DNA from: Pseudomonas sp. SJZ074
GTDB lineage: Bacteria; Pseudomonadota; Gammaproteobacteria; Pseudomonadales; Pseudomonadaceae
Direction: 5' to 3'
Length of the DNA stretch: 64,000 nt
Assembly (NCBI RefSeq): GCF_007828215.1
Contig: NZ_VIUE01000005.1
Span: 248,001-312,000, forward strand
Shown: positions 18,386-28,550 of the stretch, piece by piece
Layout of the letters: the number at the start of each line of letters is the position of its first letter
Numbering within the stretch: position 1 is the stretch's first letter
Position numbers and translations under genes: made by a program
Notes under the pieces: model-generated
Told to the model about the DNA's origin: nothing
Databases searched by the model: none
What the model saw: the letters and a program-made list of their open reading frames with translations, nothing else

Positions 18386-19486
18386 ATGTTCCGCTATGCA
18401 TTGCCCCTCGCCGTGCCAGTCAGCCTGGCTTTTTTATTGTCTGCGTGTGGTCATGACGAACCGGTACCGGTCGCCGTGCGCCCTGCCATGGTCGTGAAAC
18501 CAGAGCCTTCGGCCCAGGCGACGGACAGTTATCCCGGCGAAGTGCGGGCCCGTTTCGAGCCGGACCTGGCTTTTCGCATTGGCGGTAAAGTGAGCCGACG
18601 ACTGGTCGAAGAGGGGCAGCGGGTCAAGGCTAACCAACCACTGGCCGAACTCGACCCCCAGGACGTGCGCTTGCAACTGGAAGCGACCCGGGCCCAGGTG
18701 GCTGCGGCCGAGGCCAACCTGAACCTGGTGCGTGCCGAGCGTGATCGCTACAAAACACTGCTGGACCGGCAGATGGTCAGCCGTTCCCAGTACGACAACG
18801 CCGAGAACCTCTACCGCTCCGGCGCCGCGCGTCTCAAGCAGATCCAGGCGGAGTTCGACGTTTCCAGCAACCAGGCCAGCTATTCGGTATTGCGGGCGCC
18901 CCAGGATGGTGTGGTCGCCCGGCGTTCGGTGGAAGTCGGCCAAGTGGTGCAGGCCGGGCAGACCGTCTTCACCCTCGCCACCGATGGCGAGCGTGAAGTG
19001 CTCATCAGCCTGCCGGAACAGAGTTTTGGTCGGTTCAAGATCGGCCAACCGGTCTCGGTCGAACTGTGGAGCCAGCCGGGCCAGCGTTTCAATGGACATA
19101 TCCGTGAACTCTCGCCCGCCGCCGATCCGAAGTCCCGTACCTTCGCCGCCCGTGTCGCGTTCACTGGGGGCAGCGTTCCGGCCGAATTGGGTCAGAGCGC
19201 CCGGGTGTTCATCCAGACCGTCGATAAGGTGCCGTTGTCGGTGCCGCTGTCGGCCCTGACGGCTGAAAACGGCGCGACGTACGTCTGGGTGGTCAACCCC
19301 AACAACACCTTGAAGAAGGTCCCGGTGCGGGTCGGCGCCTTCGGTGAAAAGACCGTTCCGGTGCTTGAGGGCCTCAGTGCCAACGACTGGGTGGTGGCGG
19401 CTGGCGTGCATGTGCTCCTCGACGGCCAGCAGGTACGGCCGGTGGATCGCTCCAACCGCGTGGTCAACCTGGCGGCCAAGGAGTAA
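18386..19486 (+). CDS. mexJ: RND efflux periplasmic adaptor (MexJ-like)
   Basis: A 366-residue membrane-fusion protein linking an RND pump to an outer-membrane channel. It has a lipoprotein-type signal (LAFLLSACGHD), a lipoyl/barrel-sandwich region (FRIGGKVSRRLVEEGQRVKA and later VLRAPQDGVVARRSVEVGQV), a helical hairpin (about residues 95-150) and beta-barrel and membrane-proximal parts. The length matches MexJ (367). It precedes the pump gene by six bases with that gene's ribosome binding site overlapping its stop. Confidence 0.9.
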   Translation: MFRYALPLAVPVSLAFLLSACGHDEPVPVAVRPAMVVKPEPSAQATDSYPGEVRARFEPDLAFRIGGKVSRRLVEEGQRVKANQPLAELDPQDVRLQLEATRAQVAAAEANLNLVRAERDRYKTLLDRQMVSRSQYDNAENLYRSGAARLKQIQAEFDVSSNQASYSVLRAPQDGVVARRSVEVGQVVQAGQTVFTLATDGEREVLISLPEQSFGRFKIGQPVSVELWSQPGQRFNGHIRELSPAADPKSRTFAARVAFTGGSVPAELGQSARVFIQTVDKVPLSVPLSALTAENGATYVWVVNPNNTLKKVPVRVGAFGEKTVPVLEGLSANDWVVAAGVHVLLDGQQVRPVDRSNRVVNLAAKE

Positions 19487-19492
19487 TCCCCG

Positions 19493-22400
19493 ATGGGTTT
19501 CAATCTTTCCGAATGGGCGTTGCGTAATCGCCAGATCGTACTATTCCTGATGCTGTTGCTGGCCATTGTCGGCGCGCTTTCCTACACCAAGCTCGGTCAG
19601 AGCGAAGACCCTCCGTTCACCTTCAAGGCCATGGTCATCAGTACCAACTGGCCAGGGGCCACGGCTGAAGAAGTGTCGCGCCAGGTCACCGAGCGGATCG
19701 AAAAGAAGCTGATGGAGACCGGTGACTACGAGAAGATCGTCTCGTTTTCCCGTCCGGGTGAGTCCCAGGTGACCTTCATGGCCCGGGACTCCATGCATTC
19801 TGCGCAGATCCCTGAGTTGTGGTACCAGATCCGCAAGAAGGTCAACGATATCCGCCACACCTTGCCGCAAGGTGTTCAGGGGCCGTTCTTCAACGATGAA
19901 TTCGGCACCACCTTTGGCAACATCTACGCCCTGACCGGCGATGGTTTCGACTACGGCGTGCTCAAGGACTACGCCGACCGTGTCCAGATCCAGCTGCAAC
20001 GGGTCAAGGATGTGGGCAAGGTCGAGTTGCTCGGTCTGCAGGACGAGAAAATCTGGATTGAGCTGTCGAACGTCAAGCTGGCAACCCTCGGCCTGCCTTT
20101 GTCGGCGGTCCAGCAGGCCCTGGAAAAGCAGAACGCGGTCTCCACCGCGGGCTTTTTCGAAACCGGTAGCGAGCGTTTGCAGCTACGGGTATCGGGCAAT
20201 TTCCAGACCGTGGAAGAGATCCGCAACTTTCCGATCCGGGTCGCCGACCGCACATTCCGTATCGACGACGTGGCGGACGTGCGTCGCGGTTTCAACGAGC
20301 CACCGGCGCCACGCATGCGCTTCATGGGCGAAGATGCCATTGGTCTGGCCGTGGCGATGAAGGAGGGTGGCGACATCCTGATCCTGGGCAAGGCGCTGGA
20401 AACCGAATTTGCCCGGATCCAGAACAATCTGCCGGCCGGCATGCAGTTGCGCAAGGTGTCAGACCAGCCGGCGGCGGTGAAGACCGGCGTCGGTGAGTTC
20501 GTCCAGGTGCTGGTGGAAGCCCTGACCATCGTCTTGCTGGTGAGCTTCTTTTCCCTGGGGCTACGCACCGGGATGGTGGTCGCCCTGGCGATTCCGCTGG
20601 TGCTGGCGATGACCTTCGCGGCGATGTATTACCTGGGGATTGGCCTGCACAAGATTTCCCTGGGCGCGCTGGTGCTGGCGCTCGGGTTGCTGGTGGACGA
20701 CGCGATCATTGCGGTGGAGATGATGGCGATCAAGATGGAGCAGGGTTTCGACCGGATCAAGGCGGCCAGCTACGCCTGGACGAGCACGGCATTCCCGATG
20801 CTCACCGGTACGCTGATCACGGCGGCGGGCTTCCTGCCGATCGCCACGGCGCAATCGGGCACCGGCGAATATACCCGTTCGATCTTCCAGGTGGTGACCC
20901 TCGCGCTGCTGGCCTCCTGGGTGGCTGCCGTGGTGTTCGTGCCCTACCTGGGGGAAAAACTTCTGCCGGACCTGGCAAAAATTCATGCGGCCAGGCACGG
21001 CATTGGTCACGGTCAGCCCGACCCTTACGGCACGCCGTTCTACCAACGGATCCGGCGCTTGGTGGAGTGGTGCGTGCGTCGGCGCAAAACCGTCATCGCC
21101 TTGACCGTGCTGTTGTTCATCGGCTCGGTGATGCTGTTCCGTTTTGTCCCGCAGCAGTTCTTCCCGGCGTCGGGGCGACTGGAATTGATGGTCGATCTGA
21201 AGCTGGAGGAAGGCGCCTCCCTGAGCAACACCGCCGAACAGGTCAAGCGCCTGGAGGCGATGCTCAAGGACCATCCGGGCATTGACAATTACGTGGCCTA
21301 TGTCGGCACCGGTTCGCCACGTTTCTACCTCCCACTGGATCAACAACTTCCGGCACCGAGCTTTGCCCAGTTCGTGGTGCTGGCCAAGACCATCGAAGAC
21401 CGTGAGCCCCTGCGCAGCTGGTTGATCAGTACCCTGAACGAACAGTTCCCGACCATGCGCTCCCGGGTCACGCGCCTGGAAAACGGCCCGCCCGTGGGGT
21501 ACCCGGTGCAGTTCCGGGTGACCGGCGAGCACATTGAAGAAGTCCGCGCCCTGGCGCGGAAAGTGGCGACGAAAGTTCGCGAAAACCCCTACGTGACGAA
21601 CGTGCATCTGGATTGGGAAGAACCGAGCAAAGTCGTGTACCTGAACGTCGACCAGGAGCGTGCCCGGGCCCTGGGCGTGAGCACCGCCGACCTGTCGAAG
21701 TTCCTGCAGAGTTCCCTGATCGGCTCCAGCGTCAGCCAGTACCGGGAGGACAACGAACTGATCGAGATCCTGTTGCGTGGCACGGTGCATGAGCGCACCG
21801 AACTGACGCTACTGCCGAGCCTGGCGGTGCCTACCGAGAATGGCCAGAGTGTCGCGCTGTCACAGATCGCGACGCTGGAATACGGCTTTGAAGAGGGGGT
21901 GATCTGGCATCGCAATCGCCTGCCCAGCGTGACGGTGCGGGCCGATATCTACGGCAAGGAACAACCGGCGTCCCTGGTGCAGCAGATCTTCCCGACCCTG
22001 GACCCGATTCGCGCTGAGTTGCCGGACGGTTACCTGTTGGAAGTCGGTGGTACCGTCGAGGATTCGACCCGAGGGCAGAAGTCGGTGAACGCTGGGGTAC
22101 CGTTGTTCATCGTGGTGGTGCTGACCTTGCTGATGCTCCAACTGCGCAGTTTCTCACGCACGGCCATGGTGTTTCTGACGGCGCCCCTGGGGCTGATTGG
22201 CGTCACGCTGTTCCTGCTGGTGTTCCGCCAGCCGTTCGGTTTCGTCGCCATGCTGGGCACCATCGCCTTGTCGGGGATGATCATGCGCAACTCGGTGATC
22301 CTGGTGGACCAGATCGAACAGGACATTGAGGCGGGGCTGACACCGTGGCAGGCGATCATCGAAGCCACGGTGCGACGCTTCCGTCCGATCGTGCTCACCG

Positions 22401-22558
22401 CACTGGCGGCAGTGCTGGCAATGATTCCCCTGTCGCGCAGTCTGTTTTTCGGCCCAATGGCGGTGGCGATCATGGGCGGGCTGATCGTGGCGACGGCGTT
22501 GACGTTGCTGTTCCTGCCGGCGTTGTACGCGGCCTGGTTCAGGGTCAAGAAAACCTGA
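19493..22558 (+). CDS. mexK: RND efflux pump inner-membrane transporter (MexK-like)
   Basis: A 1021-residue RND transporter that exports substrates by proton motive force. It starts with a membrane helix (NRQIVLFLMLLLAIVGALSY), followed by the first porter domain; the helix 4 proton-relay motif is GLLVDDAIIAVE, and the second half has GMIMRNSVILVDQIEQDIEA. Length and layout fit MexK (about 1025). No outer-membrane channel gene follows, as in P. aeruginosa, where MexJK uses a channel encoded elsewhere. AAGGAG at the end of mexJ gives translational coupling. Confidence 0.93.
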   Translation: MGFNLSEWALRNRQIVLFLMLLLAIVGALSYTKLGQSEDPPFTFKAMVISTNWPGATAEEVSRQVTERIEKKLMETGDYEKIVSFSRPGESQVTFMARDSMHSAQIPELWYQIRKKVNDIRHTLPQGVQGPFFNDEFGTTFGNIYALTGDGFDYGVLKDYADRVQIQLQRVKDVGKVELLGLQDEKIWIELSNVKLATLGLPLSAVQQALEKQNAVSTAGFFETGSERLQLRVSGNFQTVEEIRNFPIRVADRTFRIDDVADVRRGFNEPPAPRMRFMGEDAIGLAVAMKEGGDILILGKALETEFARIQNNLPAGMQLRKVSDQPAAVKTGVGEFVQVLVEALTIVLLVSFFSLGLRTGMVVALAIPLVLAMTFAAMYYLGIGLHKISLGALVLALGLLVDDAIIAVEMMAIKMEQGFDRIKAASYAWTSTAFPMLTGTLITAAGFLPIATAQSGTGEYTRSIFQVVTLALLASWVAAVVFVPYLGEKLLPDLAKIHAARHGIGHGQPDPYGTPFYQRIRRLVEWCVRRRKTVIALTVLLFIGSVMLFRFVPQQFFPASGRLELMVDLKLEEGASLSNTAEQVKRLEAMLKDHPGIDNYVAYVGTGSPRFYLPLDQQLPAPSFAQFVVLAKTIEDREPLRSWLISTLNEQFPTMRSRVTRLENGPPVGYPVQFRVTGEHIEEVRALARKVATKVRENPYVTNVHLDWEEPSKVVYLNVDQERARALGVSTADLSKFLQSSLIGSSVSQYREDNELIEILLRGTVHERTELTLLPSLAVPTENGQSVALSQIATLEYGFEEGVIWHRNRLPSVTVRADIYGKEQPASLVQQIFPTLDPIRAELPDGYLLEVGGTVEDSTRGQKSVNAGVPLFIVVVLTLLMLQLRSFSRTAMVFLTAPLGLIGVTLFLLVFRQPFGFVAMLGTIALSGMIMRNSVILVDQIEQDIEAGLTPWQAIIEATVRRFRPIVLTALAAVLAMIPLSRSLFFGPMAVAIMGGLIVATALTLLFLPALYAAWFRVKKT

Positions 22559-22587
22559 CTGAGAGGCTATGAACACCAAGTCTTTTT

Positions 22588-22809
22588 GTGGGAGCGGGCT
22601 TGCTCGCGAAAGCGGTGGATCAGCTTGCATCGATGTTGTTTGTGCCACCGTCATCGCGGGCAAGCCCGGCTCCCACAGGGGCCGAGGTGATCGCAGATTT
22701 GCCGTCCACCGCAAAGCAATGTGGGAGCGAGCCTGCTCGCGATAGCGGTGTAACAGCCAACGACGAGGTCATGGCTGAAGCCGCTATCGCGAGCAGGCTC
22801 GCTCCCACA
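22588..22809. repeat. Two tandem REP doublets after mexK
   Basis: Doublet 1 runs about 22588-22676 and doublet 2 about 22721-22809, both GTGGGAGCGRGCYTGCTCGCGA...GCTCCCAC. They fill the convergent gap between mexK and the DUF4197 gene. The right half of doublet 1 is decayed (TCATCGCGGGCAAGCCCGGC). Confidence 0.85.
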
Positions 22810-22823
22810 GTTGCTTATCGCGT

Positions 22824-23513
22824 TCAGAGGCTACCAAACACCTTCTTCGCCAGGCTGGTAGCCGCGGCCGCCGGGTTCTGGCGAATCGCGGCTTCCTGCT
22901 TGCCGATCATTTCGAACAAGCCGTCCAGTGCCTGCTCGGTCACGTAGTTTTCGACGTTGGCGCTTTTGGCATCCAATACACCGAACGTCGCGGCCTGGCC
23001 GGCAAAGGCATTGTATTTCTGGGCCAGGCCGACCTTGTCGGTGGCTTGTTTGACGATGGGCAGGAACTTGGCGCGGATCTGCTCGCGGCTGCTCTTGTTC
23101 AGGTACTGCGTCGCCGAGTCGTTGCCACCGCTCAAGATGCCCTTGGCATCGTCCACGCTCATATTCTTCACGGCATTGACCAGAATCGGCTGGGCCTGGA
23201 CCACGGCTGTCTCGGCTGCCTGGTTCATGCTGGCTTCCAGTTGATCGACCTGATCACCCATGCCAAAGGCTTTCATTTTGCTGGCGACTTTGCCCAGCTT
23301 GCCGGGCAATTCTATTTTCACATCCGGGTTGTTGCTGAAGCCGCCGGGTGTGCCCAGTTGTTTGACCGCCACCTGCGCGCCCTGGGTCAAGGCGTCCTTG
23401 AGACCTCCCGTGGCATCTTTTTGCGACAGATCACCCAGGGACAGAGCCATGGCATTGGCGCAGATCAACAGACCCGCGCACAGGCCGGTGAAACGGAGGG
23501 TAGAGCGGAGCAT
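22824..23513 (-). CDS. DUF4197 domain protein, exported
   Basis: A 229-residue protein with a Sec signal (MLRSTLRFTGLCAGLLICAN, cleavage near ANAMA/LS) and a DUF4197 domain covering the rest. The domain is mostly helical, with GGLKDALTQGAQVAVKQLGT near the N-terminus and EQALDGLFEMIGKQEAAIR at the end. AAGGA seven bases before ATG 23513 decides the start. The family has no known biochemical role; the protein is probably periplasmic. Confidence 0.85.
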   Translation of the reverse strand: MLRSTLRFTGLCAGLLICANAMALSLGDLSQKDATGGLKDALTQGAQVAVKQLGTPGGFSNNPDVKIELPGKLGKVASKMKAFGMGDQVDQLEASMNQAAETAVVQAQPILVNAVKNMSVDDAKGILSGGNDSATQYLNKSSREQIRAKFLPIVKQATDKVGLAQKYNAFAGQAATFGVLDAKSANVENYVTEQALDGLFEMIGKQEAAIRQNPAAAATSLAKKVFGSL

Positions 23514-23546
23514 AATGGCGTCCTTGTAAAAGTTGGAAAAAAGCAA

Positions 23547-23945
23547 TCAGCGTGCGGCGTTGACGCGAATCTTCAACGGCTGCGGATCCTGACCATCGAG
23601 TTGTACGGCGTGTTGTTCAGTGGTGATGAACATCAACTGGCCGTCCACTTCGATGCGGGCGCTCACGGCATAACGATGGCCGGGCTTGACCTGGGCGGGA
23701 TCATAACTGAGGCGGAACGGCAGCGGGACCTGGCCTTTGATCGGGCCGCTCTGCTCATCGAGCACCACCGCAGGAGCGTCGGCCAGTGAAACATCTTGCA
23801 GGCTCACGCGCAGGGTCGCGCTGGGCGGCAGGGCAATGCGTTGCAAATAGAACACTTCGCCGGCGAGGTAGTTCTTGCTCGCCAGCGGCGCGCTGGAGCA
23901 GGCGCCGAGCAGTGCGGCAATGGCCAGCAGGGTCATTTTTTTCAT
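23547..23945 (-). CDS. YbaY-family lipoprotein
   Basis: A 132-residue lipoprotein: signal MKKMTLLAIAALLGACSS with a lipobox, then a beta-rich YbaY domain (VFYLQRIALPPSATLRVSLQ, later LPFRLSYDPAQVKPGHRYAV). The family is annotated as glycoprotein-polysaccharide metabolism in E. coli without firm evidence. It lies 33 bases upstream of the DUF4197 gene and 52 downstream of plsB, so the three may be cotranscribed. Confidence 0.85.
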   Translation of the reverse strand: MKKMTLLAIAALLGACSSAPLASKNYLAGEVFYLQRIALPPSATLRVSLQDVSLADAPAVVLDEQSGPIKGQVPLPFRLSYDPAQVKPGHRYAVSARIEVDGQLMFITTEQHAVQLDGQDPQPLKIRVNAAR

Positions 23946-23997
23946 GGCGCAATTCCTTGTTCGAGGGCACCAGGAAACAGCCTGGCGCCGGTGGGAA

Positions 23998-26499
23998 TCA
24001 ATCCTGGGTCACCGGAGCAACCTGATCCGCCGCATCTTCACTGCGATGCAACGCCACTTGGCGGATCGACAAACGAATCTCCGCCGGCAGCACCCGTTTG
24101 GCGGCGCCTTCGGCCAGTTCGCCCAGCAGTTCGTGATAGCTTAGCTTGCCGGCTTCGTCCCGGCGCAGAACATCGAGGTCCAGCATCGTCTGGATGAAAT
24201 GGCGGAACAGGGTCTTGTCGAAGAATTCCGGTGCGTTCAGGCCATGCAAGATCGACAGGCGCTGGGCCATGACGGTGCAGAGATCTTCCAGCTCTTCGGC
24301 ACTGATGCTGTTCTGACCGCTGTTGAGCAACAGCGAGACGGTCATGTAGAAGCGTTGCAGGGCCTGGGCGATGCTCTTGGACAGCAGGGTCAGCAACACG
24401 AAGTGCCGCGAACTCGGCGCCGGACGCAGGTACAGGTTATTTTCGAAACGCAGCAGGCCCTGTTCGACGAACGCTTCGAGCCACTGGTCGATCACGTCGT
24501 CCAGTTGTTCCAGTGACCAGCGAATGAACAACTCCGATTGCAGGTACGGGTACAAGGCGTGGGTGTAGCGCAGGATCTGCTCGCGGCTCATGCGCGAAGC
24601 ACTCTGGAAGAAGCTCGCCAGCAACGCCGGCAGGGCGAAGATGTGCAGCACATTGTTGCGGTAGTAAGTCATCAGCACCGCATTCTGCTCATCCAGGTAC
24701 AGGATCTTGCCCAGGGCATCGTTCTGTTCCGACAGCAGGTCCATGCCTTTCACGTGTTCGATCAGCGCCCGGCCATCCCCTTCGGGCAATGTGGTGTGGG
24801 GGGAGTACGGTACTTTGCGCAGCAACGCCAGGTACAGGTCCAACACCCGGGCCATGGCCTGATCGTCGAGTGCCAGGCGGCTGGTGGACAACAGCGCCAG
24901 GGCCACGAGATTGACCGGATTGATGGCGGCGGCTTCGTTCAGGTGCCGGGCCACGCGTTCACCCAGGCGATGGGTGGTCGCGTTGAGCCAGGCCGGTTTG
25001 AACTGCGGCCCCAATTCCTGCTGGCGCCAATCCGGCTGTTCGCCATCGAGGAACTCAGCCAGTTTGATCGGTTCGCCGAAGTTCACCGCCACCTGGCCGA
25101 AGCGTTGCTTGAGGGCTCCGATGACCTTGAAGATGTCGAAGATCGATTCCTTCTTCTTGCTGGCCCCGCGTAACTCACCCAGGTACGTACGACCTTCCAG
25201 CACCCGCTCATAGCCGATGTACACCGGCACGAACACAATGGGTGTGCGCGATGAACGCAGGAAGCTGCGTAAGGTGATGGCGAGCATGCCGGTCTTGGGT
25301 TGCAGCATGCGTCCGGTGCGCGAACGACCGCCTTCGACGAAGTACTCCACCGGAAAACCCTTGGTGAACAGCGTGTGCAGGTATTCATTGAACACCGCGG
25401 TGTAGAGCGGGTTGCCCTTGAAGGTGCGGCGCATGAAGAACGCCCCGCCACGGCGCAGCAGGCTGCCGACCACCGGCATGTTGAGGTTGATGCCGGCGGC
25501 GATATGCGGTGGGGTCAGGCCATTGCGGAACAGCAGGTATGACAGCAGCAGGTAGTCGATGTGGCTGCGGTGGCACGGCACATAAATGACTTCATGGCCT
25601 GGGGCGATGTTTTGCACGCCTTCGATATTGTTGACCTTGATGCCATCGTAGATCTTGTTCCAGAACCAGCTCAGCACCACTTCCAGGAAACGAATGGCGG
25701 TGTAGGTGTAGTCCGAGGCGATTTCGTTGCCGTAGCGCAGGGCCAGTGCCTTGGCTTTTTCCGCCGAGATTTTTTCCCGCTCGGCCTCGTCGGCAATCGC
25801 TTGCTTGACCAATGGCTGGTTCACCAGGCCCTTGACCAGGTTGCGCCGATGAGAAAGGTCGGGGCCGATGACCGCCGCCTTCAGGTTGCGGAAATGCACT
25901 CGCAGGATCCGCTGGGCCATGCGCACGGTACGTTCGTGGCCTTTGTCGTGCTCGATCAGGTTGCGCAGATGAATCGGCGCAGAGAACTGCACGCGGGTCT
26001 TGCGTCCCAGGATCATGATGCTCAACAGGCGACGCAGGCGTCCGGTGACGGCCCAGCTGTCGGCGAACAACAGTTTCCACGGGCTGGATTCGCTGTCGGG
26101 CGACTGACCCCAGAACACACTGACCGGGATGATCTGCGCATCTTCGGCGGCGTCGTGGGTCAACACGTTGACCAGTCGCGTCAGGGTCGGTGGCGCGCCG
26201 CGCTTGTCCTGGCGTCCGAGCCAATCCGGCGCCGGCGTCAGGTAGAAGAATGCCGCCGGTTCCAGCAGGTTGCCCACCGACACCGGCAACACCGGGCGGG
26301 GCAGGCCGGCCTTGGTGCACTCGGCGTCGAGTACCGCCAGGTCGGTGAGCGAGGGATCTTGCAGGACGTAGAACACCGGACGACTGCGGTCGAGGTTGAG
26401 GGTGAAGGACGACTGGTTGATCGTCTCTGAGCGAACCCAGAGGTACAACAGTCGGCGCAAGGTGCCAAACACAAGACGGCGGAACGGGGAGCGGGTCAT
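23998..26499 (-). CDS. plsB: Glycerol-3-phosphate 1-O-acyltransferase PlsB
   Basis: The first acyltransfer of phospholipid synthesis: sn-glycerol-3-phosphate plus acyl-ACP or acyl-CoA gives lysophosphatidate, at the inner membrane. The 833-residue protein carries the HX4D motif in [13 protein letters not shown] (His near residue 310), the glycine/Arg motif ([14 protein letters not shown]), and [13 protein letters not shown] and [14 protein letters not shown] 26499 is favoured over a longer frame from 26532. Confidence 0.95.
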   Translation of the reverse strand: MTRSPFRRLVFGTLRRLLYLWVRSETINQSSFTLNLDRSRPVFYVLQDPSLTDLAVLDAECTKAGLPRPVLPVSVGNLLEPAAFFYLTPAPDWLGRQDKRGAPPTLTRLVNVLTHDAAEDAQIIPVSVFWGQSPDSESSPWKLLFADSWAVTGRLRRLLSIMILGRKTRVQFSAPIHLRNLIEHDKGHERTVRMAQRILRVHFRNLKAAVIGPDLSHRRNLVKGLVNQPLVKQAIADEAEREKISAEKAKALALRYGNEIASDYTYTAIRFLEVVLSWFWNKIYDGIKVNNIEGVQNIAPGHEVIYVPCHRSHIDYLLLSYLLFRNGLTPPHIAAGINLNMPVVGSLLRRGGAFFMRRTFKGNPLYTAVFNEYLHTLFTKGFPVEYFVEGGRSRTGRMLQPKTGMLAITLRSFLRSSRTPIVFVPVYIGYERVLEGRTYLGELRGASKKKESIFDIFKVIGALKQRFGQVAVNFGEPIKLAEFLDGEQPDWRQQELGPQFKPAWLNATTHRLGERVARHLNEAAAINPVNLVALALLSTSRLALDDQAMARVLDLYLALLRKVPYSPHTTLPEGDGRALIEHVKGMDLLSEQNDALGKILYLDEQNAVLMTYYRNNVLHIFALPALLASFFQSASRMSREQILRYTHALYPYLQSELFIRWSLEQLDDVIDQWLEAFVEQGLLRFENNLYLRPAPSSRHFVLLTLLSKSIAQALQRFYMTVSLLLNSGQNSISAEELEDLCTVMAQRLSILHGLNAPEFFDKTLFRHFIQTMLDLDVLRRDEAGKLSYHELLGELAEGAAKRVLPAEIRLSIRQVALHRSEDAADQVAPVTQD

Positions 26500-26720
26500 A
26501 CGGCTTCTGCGTGAGTGGATGGAACCGAGCAACTGCTCGGGTCGTTAGTGTGCCGGATTCGCCTGGGATCGGCAAAAAAGCGGCGATGTTGCTGGGTTCT
26601 TTATTCGAGGCTTTTGTGGTTTCCGGTATTGCGGTGCATGTACCTGTCAGGTCTGCCAGTAGACGCGTCGTTGGATCAGCGTCATACATTCGTCGTAGCT
26701 TCGAATGGAGAGGGCCGATC

Positions 26721-28137
26721 ATGAAAGATTACTGGAAGATATTGTTGTTTAGCGCATGGGTGTGTTCAGTGTGTACTCCGCTTACGGCACTCGCGTTGGC
26801 ACTGTCCCGCCCGACGATTGAGACGCCCGGATTAAACGGTTCAAGTTACCGTCTGCCATGGCTGTCCGGTACAGGAATCCCGGGAGCGACGGTGCAAATA
26901 GCAACGAGCCATACCGGCACATGGATAGCCAGTACGACAGTTGACGCCGAAGGCCGCTGGCAGGTTCGCAGTACGGTGGCGCTCCCGGTCGGGCCCTATT
27001 CGATAGCAAGCCACCAGACCTTAAATGGGGGAAACGTCCGATTGGGGGGAAAATGTGGCCTTTACCGTGACCGATACACCGGATCCCCCCGTGATCACCT
27101 CGCCGATGGAAAACAGTCTGGGTGAGCCATGGTTATTGTTCTCCGGCACAGGCATTGCGGGGGCGACCATTCAAGTGGCAAGGAGCCATTTAGGCACCCT
27201 GTTAGCCAGTACGACAGTCGGTGCCGATGGCCGTTGGCAAATTCGCAGCGAGGGCCAACTCCCGACGGGCCCTTACTCGATAAGCGCCTACCAACGTCTC
27301 AATGGCATCGCTTCGAATTGGGGGCCGAATATACCGTTCCATGTGGCAACGTGGACGAGTGAGGGGGATCGGGTTGCCAAAGAACTCAATGTGCTGTTTG
27401 CAAGCACGAACACCAGTTGTCTGAATAACAGGGCGGCGTTCTATTGCAGCGGGATCTTGATGCGCACAGCGGGCTACTCCACGGCCTATCATGTTTGGAA
27501 TCCGAGTTTTAGTGCTATCAACCTGGGGGGTGTTTCGTTCAGTTACCTGCGAGCCGGGCTGGGTATGAACCATCTACCGGGCAATCGTGTCCAGGGCCTG
27601 ATCCTTGAGCCAGCCCGGTCCTTTGCCAATGGCAGTTATCCACTGCAGGTACTTTGTGCGTACCCCTACGATGGCGAATCCGTGCGCAGGGCATCCAATG
27701 GTTGCGGGGTCGGTTACGAGTTTCCCCAGGACAGCGGGCCCTGTATCACTCAAAACATCACGACGCTGGACGCTTGGCGCGCGCACTTTCAACAGTATCC
27801 GAGTGCCCCTGACCGGTACCGTCATCAGTGTAGTTTTGGCGTCGATCAGGCGGGGTTTGCCTTGAGTCTTGCCGCTCGGGAACACCCGGATGCGGAACAT
27901 CCGGATTGGCAACACAACGAAGTAGTCATCAAGACTTGGCCACAAGATACACCCAACCTTCCGATCAAGGCGTTCTTCCATTTCGGCACGAATGAGCAGG
28001 GTGTCGAAGAGGCCAAGAATATGCAGCGGGATTTTTTCAACACGACAGGACGGCGTGTTCCGGTGGTCCGGCTTACCCTCGACGGCCCGGCGGGGGATAA
28101 CTTCAGTTATATCATGGAGGATCAAGGTGTCTTCTAG
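26721..28137 (+). pseudogene. Secreted Ig-like repeat / halovibrin-like protein, frameshifted
   Basis: Reconstructed, this is a protein of about 471 residues: a signal peptide (WKILLFSAWVCSVCTPLTAL), two homologous Ig-like domains of about 85 residues (LSGTGIPGATVQIATSHTGT and FSGTGIAGATIQVARSHLGT), and a Cys-rich C-terminal domain of about 250 residues. From memory, YHVWNPSFSAINLGGVSFSY, VLCAYPYDGE and GCGVGY resemble Vibrio halovibrin HvnA/HvnC-type NAD glycohydrolases. The frame breaks at a five-G run near 27026-27030; four Gs would join LNG to ETSDWGEN just as in repeat 2. Start ATG 26721 has GGAG/AGAGGG upstream. Base composition looks more AT-rich than the flanks. Confidence 0.65.
27025..28137 (+). 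CDS. 3' reading frame of the broken gene: Ig-like plus halovibrin-like domain
   Basis: The 370-residue frame after the break, beginning at ATG 27025 (MGETSDWGEN). It holds the second Ig-like unit and the whole halovibrin-like domain with its Cys residues (NTSCLNNRAAFYCSG, VLCAYP, NGCGVGY, GPCITQN, HQCSFGV). It has no signal peptide and no ribosome binding site before 27025, so if the frameshift is real this part is unlikely to be made or exported. Likely a fragment, not a true start. Confidence 0.5.
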   Translation: MGETSDWGENVAFTVTDTPDPPVITSPMENSLGEPWLLFSGTGIAGATIQVARSHLGTLLASTTVGADGRWQIRSEGQLPTGPYSISAYQRLNGIASNWGPNIPFHVATWTSEGDRVAKELNVLFASTNTSCLNNRAAFYCSGILMRTAGYSTAYHVWNPSFSAINLGGVSFSYLRAGLGMNHLPGNRVQGLILEPARSFANGSYPLQVLCAYPYDGESVRRASNGCGVGYEFPQDSGPCITQNITTLDAWRAHFQQYPSAPDRYRHQCSFGVDQAGFALSLAAREHPDAEHPDWQHNEVVIKTWPQDTPNLPIKAFFHFGTNEQGVEEAKNMQRDFFNTTGRRVPVVRLTLDGPAGDNFSYIMEDQGVF

Positions 28138-28316
28138 GTCGTGAAAACGCAGCGATCACATTGCAAATCGGCAAAAATGGCGACCCGCACGCCAGTTGAG
28201 AGTTTTGGGCGCTGTAATATACTCGGCAGTCTGTCACCGACGCCCTCGGGCACGGCCGACATTCCCGAGGCTTTCCCATGAAAAGCCGTTCAATAATAAC
28301 AATGGGGTATGAGCAG

Positions 28317-28526
28317 ATGGCAGCGCGCGAGACCGGCAATGTGAAATGGTTCAATGACGCCAAGGGATACGGCTTCATCCAGCGCGAAGGTGGAGCGGAT
28401 GTATTCGTGCATTACCGCGCGATCCGCGGTGAGGGCCACCGTTCGTTGACCGAAGGCCAACAGGTCGAATATGCGGTGGTGCAAGGGCAGAAGGGTTTGC
28501 AGGCTGAGGATGTGGTGGGGTTGTAA
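28317..28526 (+). CDS. Cold-shock domain protein (Csp)
   Basis: A small OB-fold RNA/DNA-binding protein. The RNP1 motif KGYGFIQ and RNP2 VFVHY are intact in [20 protein letters not shown]. From ATG 28317 it is 69 residues, the normal family size. A longer version from ATG 28278, with GAGG seven bases upstream and 13 additional residues, has the better ribosome binding site; the true start is not settled. Monocistronic. Confidence 0.93.
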   Translation: MAARETGNVKWFNDAKGYGFIQREGGADVFVHYRAIRGEGHRSLTEGQQVEYAVVQGQKGLQAEDVVGL

Positions 28527-28550
28527 CCTTTTTCAGCCATACCAGGGATC

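Noticed and set aside
22588..22809. Possible CRISPR array in the repeated region after mexK
   Set aside because: Repeats are imperfect inverted pairs with no regular spacers or cas genes; they are REP elements.
27020..27060. Phase-variable homopolymer switch in the broken gene
   Set aside because: Runs of five and six G are short for high-frequency slippage; kept only as one possible cause of the frameshift.
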